Below, piece after piece: positions 62,013-64,000 of a stretch of 64,000 bases of DNA. Position 1 is the first letter of the stretch, and each line of letters begins with the position of its first letter. The stretch is from Psychrobacter sp. JCM 18900 (GTDB lineage: Bacteria; Pseudomonadota; Gammaproteobacteria; Pseudomonadales; Moraxellaceae). The notes below the pieces were generated by a model, which worked only from the letters and a program-made list of their open reading frames with translations, ran no database searches and was not told the origin of the DNA. The position numbers and the translations under genes were made by a program. The DNA is taken from positions 62,001 to 126,000 of the forward strand of contig NZ_CAJHBL010000001.1 in assembly GCF_904846625.1 (NCBI RefSeq). Direction: 5' to 3'.

Positions 62013-62993
62013 TTATTTCAGAATATTTAGGCGACTATTCAAATCAAAACGTGCAAGTGCATCAGGTAATTTATCTACAGCCATGCTCAATGTTGCTTCT
62101 GCTGCTTGAGCCAATCCTAACTTTTCTGCTAACGTCGGCTTCTGACGTGAATATAGTGCGTACACTTCGTTGTCTTCCATACGTTCCAAAATATAGCTAT
62201 CTGAAGTCTGTAGACTATCAATTAAGTTAAGCTTTAACGCATCTTCGCCATACCAATGCTCACCAGTAGCTACTTTAGCAACATCAAGTTCTGGACGATA
62301 GGTATTAACGAAGTGTTTGAATAGCTCATGCGTCTGCTCTAGCTCTTCTTGATATTTGGCACGGTCTTCGGCATCATTTTCACCAAATACAGTCACCGTA
62401 CGCTTATAGTCACCAGCGGTAAACATCTCATAATCGACGTCATGGTTTTTTAGCCATTTATGGAAGTTTGGCAGCTGTGACACCACACCGATTGAACCAA
62501 TGATAGCGAATGGTGCGGCTATTACCTTGTCTGCAACACAAGCCATCATATAGCCACCGCTTGCCGCCACCTTATCAACACAGACCGTCAATTTTAAGCC
62601 AGCATCCTTTAGGCGAACCAACTGTGCTGCAGCCAAACCATAACCATGTACCAGACCACCGCCTGATTCGAGACGGACGATAACTTCGTCACCTTTATTT
62701 GCGGTACTAATTAAAGTACTGATTTCTTCACGCAAATGTTTGACCGCAGTTGCTTTGATATCACCGTCAAAATCGAGCACGAAAACTTGTGCCTTATCAT
62801 CGGTATGTTTTTTCTTATTTTTAGTTTTTGCTTTCAATGCTTGCTTGGCTTTTTTGGCCATGACTTTTTTGAACTGTTTGAGGGCAGCTTTGCCTTGGGT
62901 GGCTTCCATCAAATCTTCGCGGCGCTGCTTTTGAGCATTATTTAAGTGGCGTATTTTAAGCTCAACAGGGTTTTTAGGGGGATGAAATAGCAT
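62013..62993 (-). CDS. sohB: S49-family serine protease SohB-like, without N-terminal membrane helix
   Basis: This 326-residue protein matches E. coli SohB from its Lys-rich linker onward: VFVLDFDGDIKATAVKHLREEI, GDEVIVRLESGGGLVHGYGLAAAQL, TVCVDKVAASGGYMMACVADKVIAAPFAIIGSIGVVSQLPNF (catalytic Ser), MFTAGDYKRTVTVFGEN (catalytic Lys) and ATGEHWYGEDALKLNLID. The N-terminal transmembrane segment of SohB is absent. The first 28 residues are polar, and an in-frame TGA lies five codons upstream of the ATG, so the start cannot be extended. GAGGA lies 9 bases before it. The enzyme may be soluble or peripherally bound through its Lys-rich segment (residues 36-65). Confidence 0.88.
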   Translation of the reverse strand: MLFHPPKNPVELKIRHLNNAQKQRREDLMEATQGKAALKQFKKVMAKKAKQALKAKTKNKKKHTDDKAQVFVLDFDGDIKATAVKHLREEISTLISTANKGDEVIVRLESGGGLVHGYGLAAAQLVRLKDAGLKLTVCVDKVAASGGYMMACVADKVIAAPFAIIGSIGVVSQLPNFHKWLKNHDVDYEMFTAGDYKRTVTVFGENDAEDRAKYQEELEQTHELFKHFVNTYRPELDVAKVATGEHWYGEDALKLNLIDSLQTSDSYILERMEDNEVYALYSRQKPTLAEKLGLAQAAEATLSMAVDKLPDALARFDLNSRLNILK

Positions 62994-63352
62994 GGTTACA
63001 AATCCTCAAGTCAGTAAATATATTGATATGGCTGTTTTTATTAACGTGCGGTTGATATGTGCACACTAAGCGGAGTTTTCAAGCATGATGACAATATTTA
63101 ACCCAATATAAATATCATCGAATAAATACCTCAAATACTTGCAGACTCCCGTTCTTTGATTGAACTCAGCCGGTTGTATAACAAGGGCAGATTAGGCATA
63201 ATATGCGTTTATAACAAATTTTCTGCAGCCAACGTGATGACCATATGTCTTAATCGCGTTGTTTGTGTGTTTTTTTTGCAAATAGCTTGAAACGCACAAC
63301 AATGGCTGCATTATTGTACTTCGAATTGGGCTGATAACTGGATAACCATATT
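62994..63352. promoter_or_regulatory. Divergent sohB/aspS intergenic region
   Basis: No gene is seen in these 359 bases. A CATAAT hexamer near 63198 may be a -10 box for aspS; no repeat stands out. Confidence 0.35.
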
Positions 63353-64000
63353 ATGACGCAAAGCACTATGACGCATAGCGAATACCGAGACGAGTATTGC
63401 GGAGCCGTAACCGAGAGCTTGCTTGAGCAAACCATTAGTATCGTAGGCTGGGTACATCGTCGTCGCGATCACGGTGGCGTGATTTTCTTAGACATGCGTG
63501 ACCGCGCGGGTATCTTACAGGTCGTGGTTGACCCTGATACCCCAGAAGCTTTCGCAGCAGCTGATGCTGTACGTCCTGAATACGTGCTAAAGATAACTGG
63601 CCGCGTACGTCGCCGTTATGAAGGTACTGAAAATAATAATATGACCAGTGGCCAGATTGAGCTATTGGGCAAAGAAATTGAAGTACTGGCTAAGTCTGAA
63701 ACGCCGCCATTCCCATTGAATGACGAAAAAACGACTGTATCTGAAGACTTGCGTCTAAAGTATCGTTATCTTGATATGCGTCGTCCGCAAATGCAAGAGC
63801 GTATGGTATTCCGTGCCAAGGCAACTTCAGCGATTCGTCGTTATTTAGACGACCATGGTTTCTTGGACGTTGAGACACCTATCTTGACTCGTGCAACGCC
63901 TGAAGGTGCGCGTGATTATCTTGTACCATCACGTACCCGTCCAGGTAACTTCTTTGCCCTGCCGCAGTCACCACAGCTATTTAAGCAATTATTGATGGTG
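63353..64000 (+). CDS. aspS: Aspartyl-tRNA synthetase, N-terminal part
   Basis: The gene starts at the ATG at 63353 (possibly at the in-frame ATG at 63368) and runs off the right edge, showing 216 codons. The N-terminal OB-fold anticodon-binding domain contains [25 protein letters not shown] and [20 protein letters not shown]. The start of the class II catalytic domain follows: [19 protein letters not shown] (hinge), [25 protein letters not shown] (motif 2-type region) and [17 protein letters not shown]. It charges tRNA-Asp. The bacterial GAD insertion lies beyond the edge, so discriminating versus non-discriminating type was not assessed. Confidence 0.95.
   Translation, partial: MTQSTMTHSEYRDEYCGAVTESLLEQTISIVGWVHRRRDHGGVIFLDMRDRAGILQVVVDPDTPEAFAAADAVRPEYVLKITGRVRRRYEGTENNNMTSGQIELLGKEIEVLAKSETPPFPLNDEKTTVSEDLRLKYRYLDMRRPQMQERMVFRAKATSAIRRYLDDHGFLDVETPILTRATPEGARDYLVPSRTRPGNFFALPQSPQLFKQLLMV

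Overview
The window reads as a chromosomal segment of a gammaproteobacterium of the family Moraxellaceae, most likely Psychrobacter. This rests on the tyrA-aroA gene fusion, the YadA-type adhesin with an extended signal peptide, the style of the aromatic and folate genes, the moderately AT-rich intergenic DNA and the many Asn/Asp/Ser-rich secreted proteins. I see no rRNA, tRNA, phage, plasmid or CRISPR signature and no intact transposase gene. The only mobile-type DNA is small: one complete short element with terminal inverted repeats, two decayed relatives of it, and a second, different inverted-repeat-bounded element.

Region by region. Bases 1-8.7 kb hold an aromatic (tyrosine) catabolic locus: the end of a LysR regulator, an aromatic aminotransferase, fumarylacetoacetase, a VOC-fold protein, an orphan TRAP-type binding lipoprotein, an IclR regulator divergent from maleylacetoacetate isomerase, and an acyl-CoA-dehydrogenase-like flavoprotein. 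The two middle enzymes of the homogentisate route (HppD, HmgA) are not here. Bases 8.8-22.4 kb form an envelope block: a 1230-residue trimeric autotransporter, a CpxRA-like two-component system with a divergent CpxP/Spy-like gene, a pair of large unknown lipoproteins, and gamma-glutamyltransferase. Bases 22.7-31 kb carry dnaE, an Hpt protein, trmJ, cysE, folB, a divergent folK and rarD. Bases 31.2-36.1 kb carry pheA, hisC and the tyrA-aroA fusion (aromatic amino acid biosynthesis).

Bases 36.5-52.6 kb are mixed housekeeping: transaldolase, an adhesin-E-like secreted protein, apt, a 54-residue rubredoxin with an alpha/beta hydrolase, a WG-repeat protein, a DMT transporter, a uracil/xanthine permease, L-serine dehydratase, a DUF4377-like lipoprotein, argJ, xthA, a YbgC-type thioesterase and a FetAB-type ABC exporter. 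Bases 53.1-61.8 kb are devoted to acyl-CoA metabolism: two tandem fadD paralogues facing an SDR, a histidine-phosphatase-fold protein, an APH-fold kinase and an acyl-CoA dehydrogenase. The last two together look like an unfused version of eukaryotic ACAD11. The window ends with sohB and the start of aspS.

The most noteworthy observations are: the split ACAD11-like module beside two acyl-CoA ligases, with a partner phosphatase-fold protein lacking a catalytic His; the small CTAG-flanked inverted-repeat element family; the 49-bp perfect tandem duplication that rewrote the end of rarD; the paired uncharacterised lipoproteins; and the incomplete tyrosine locus with an orphan TRAP binding protein. 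I did not find a clearly unprecedented multi-gene system.
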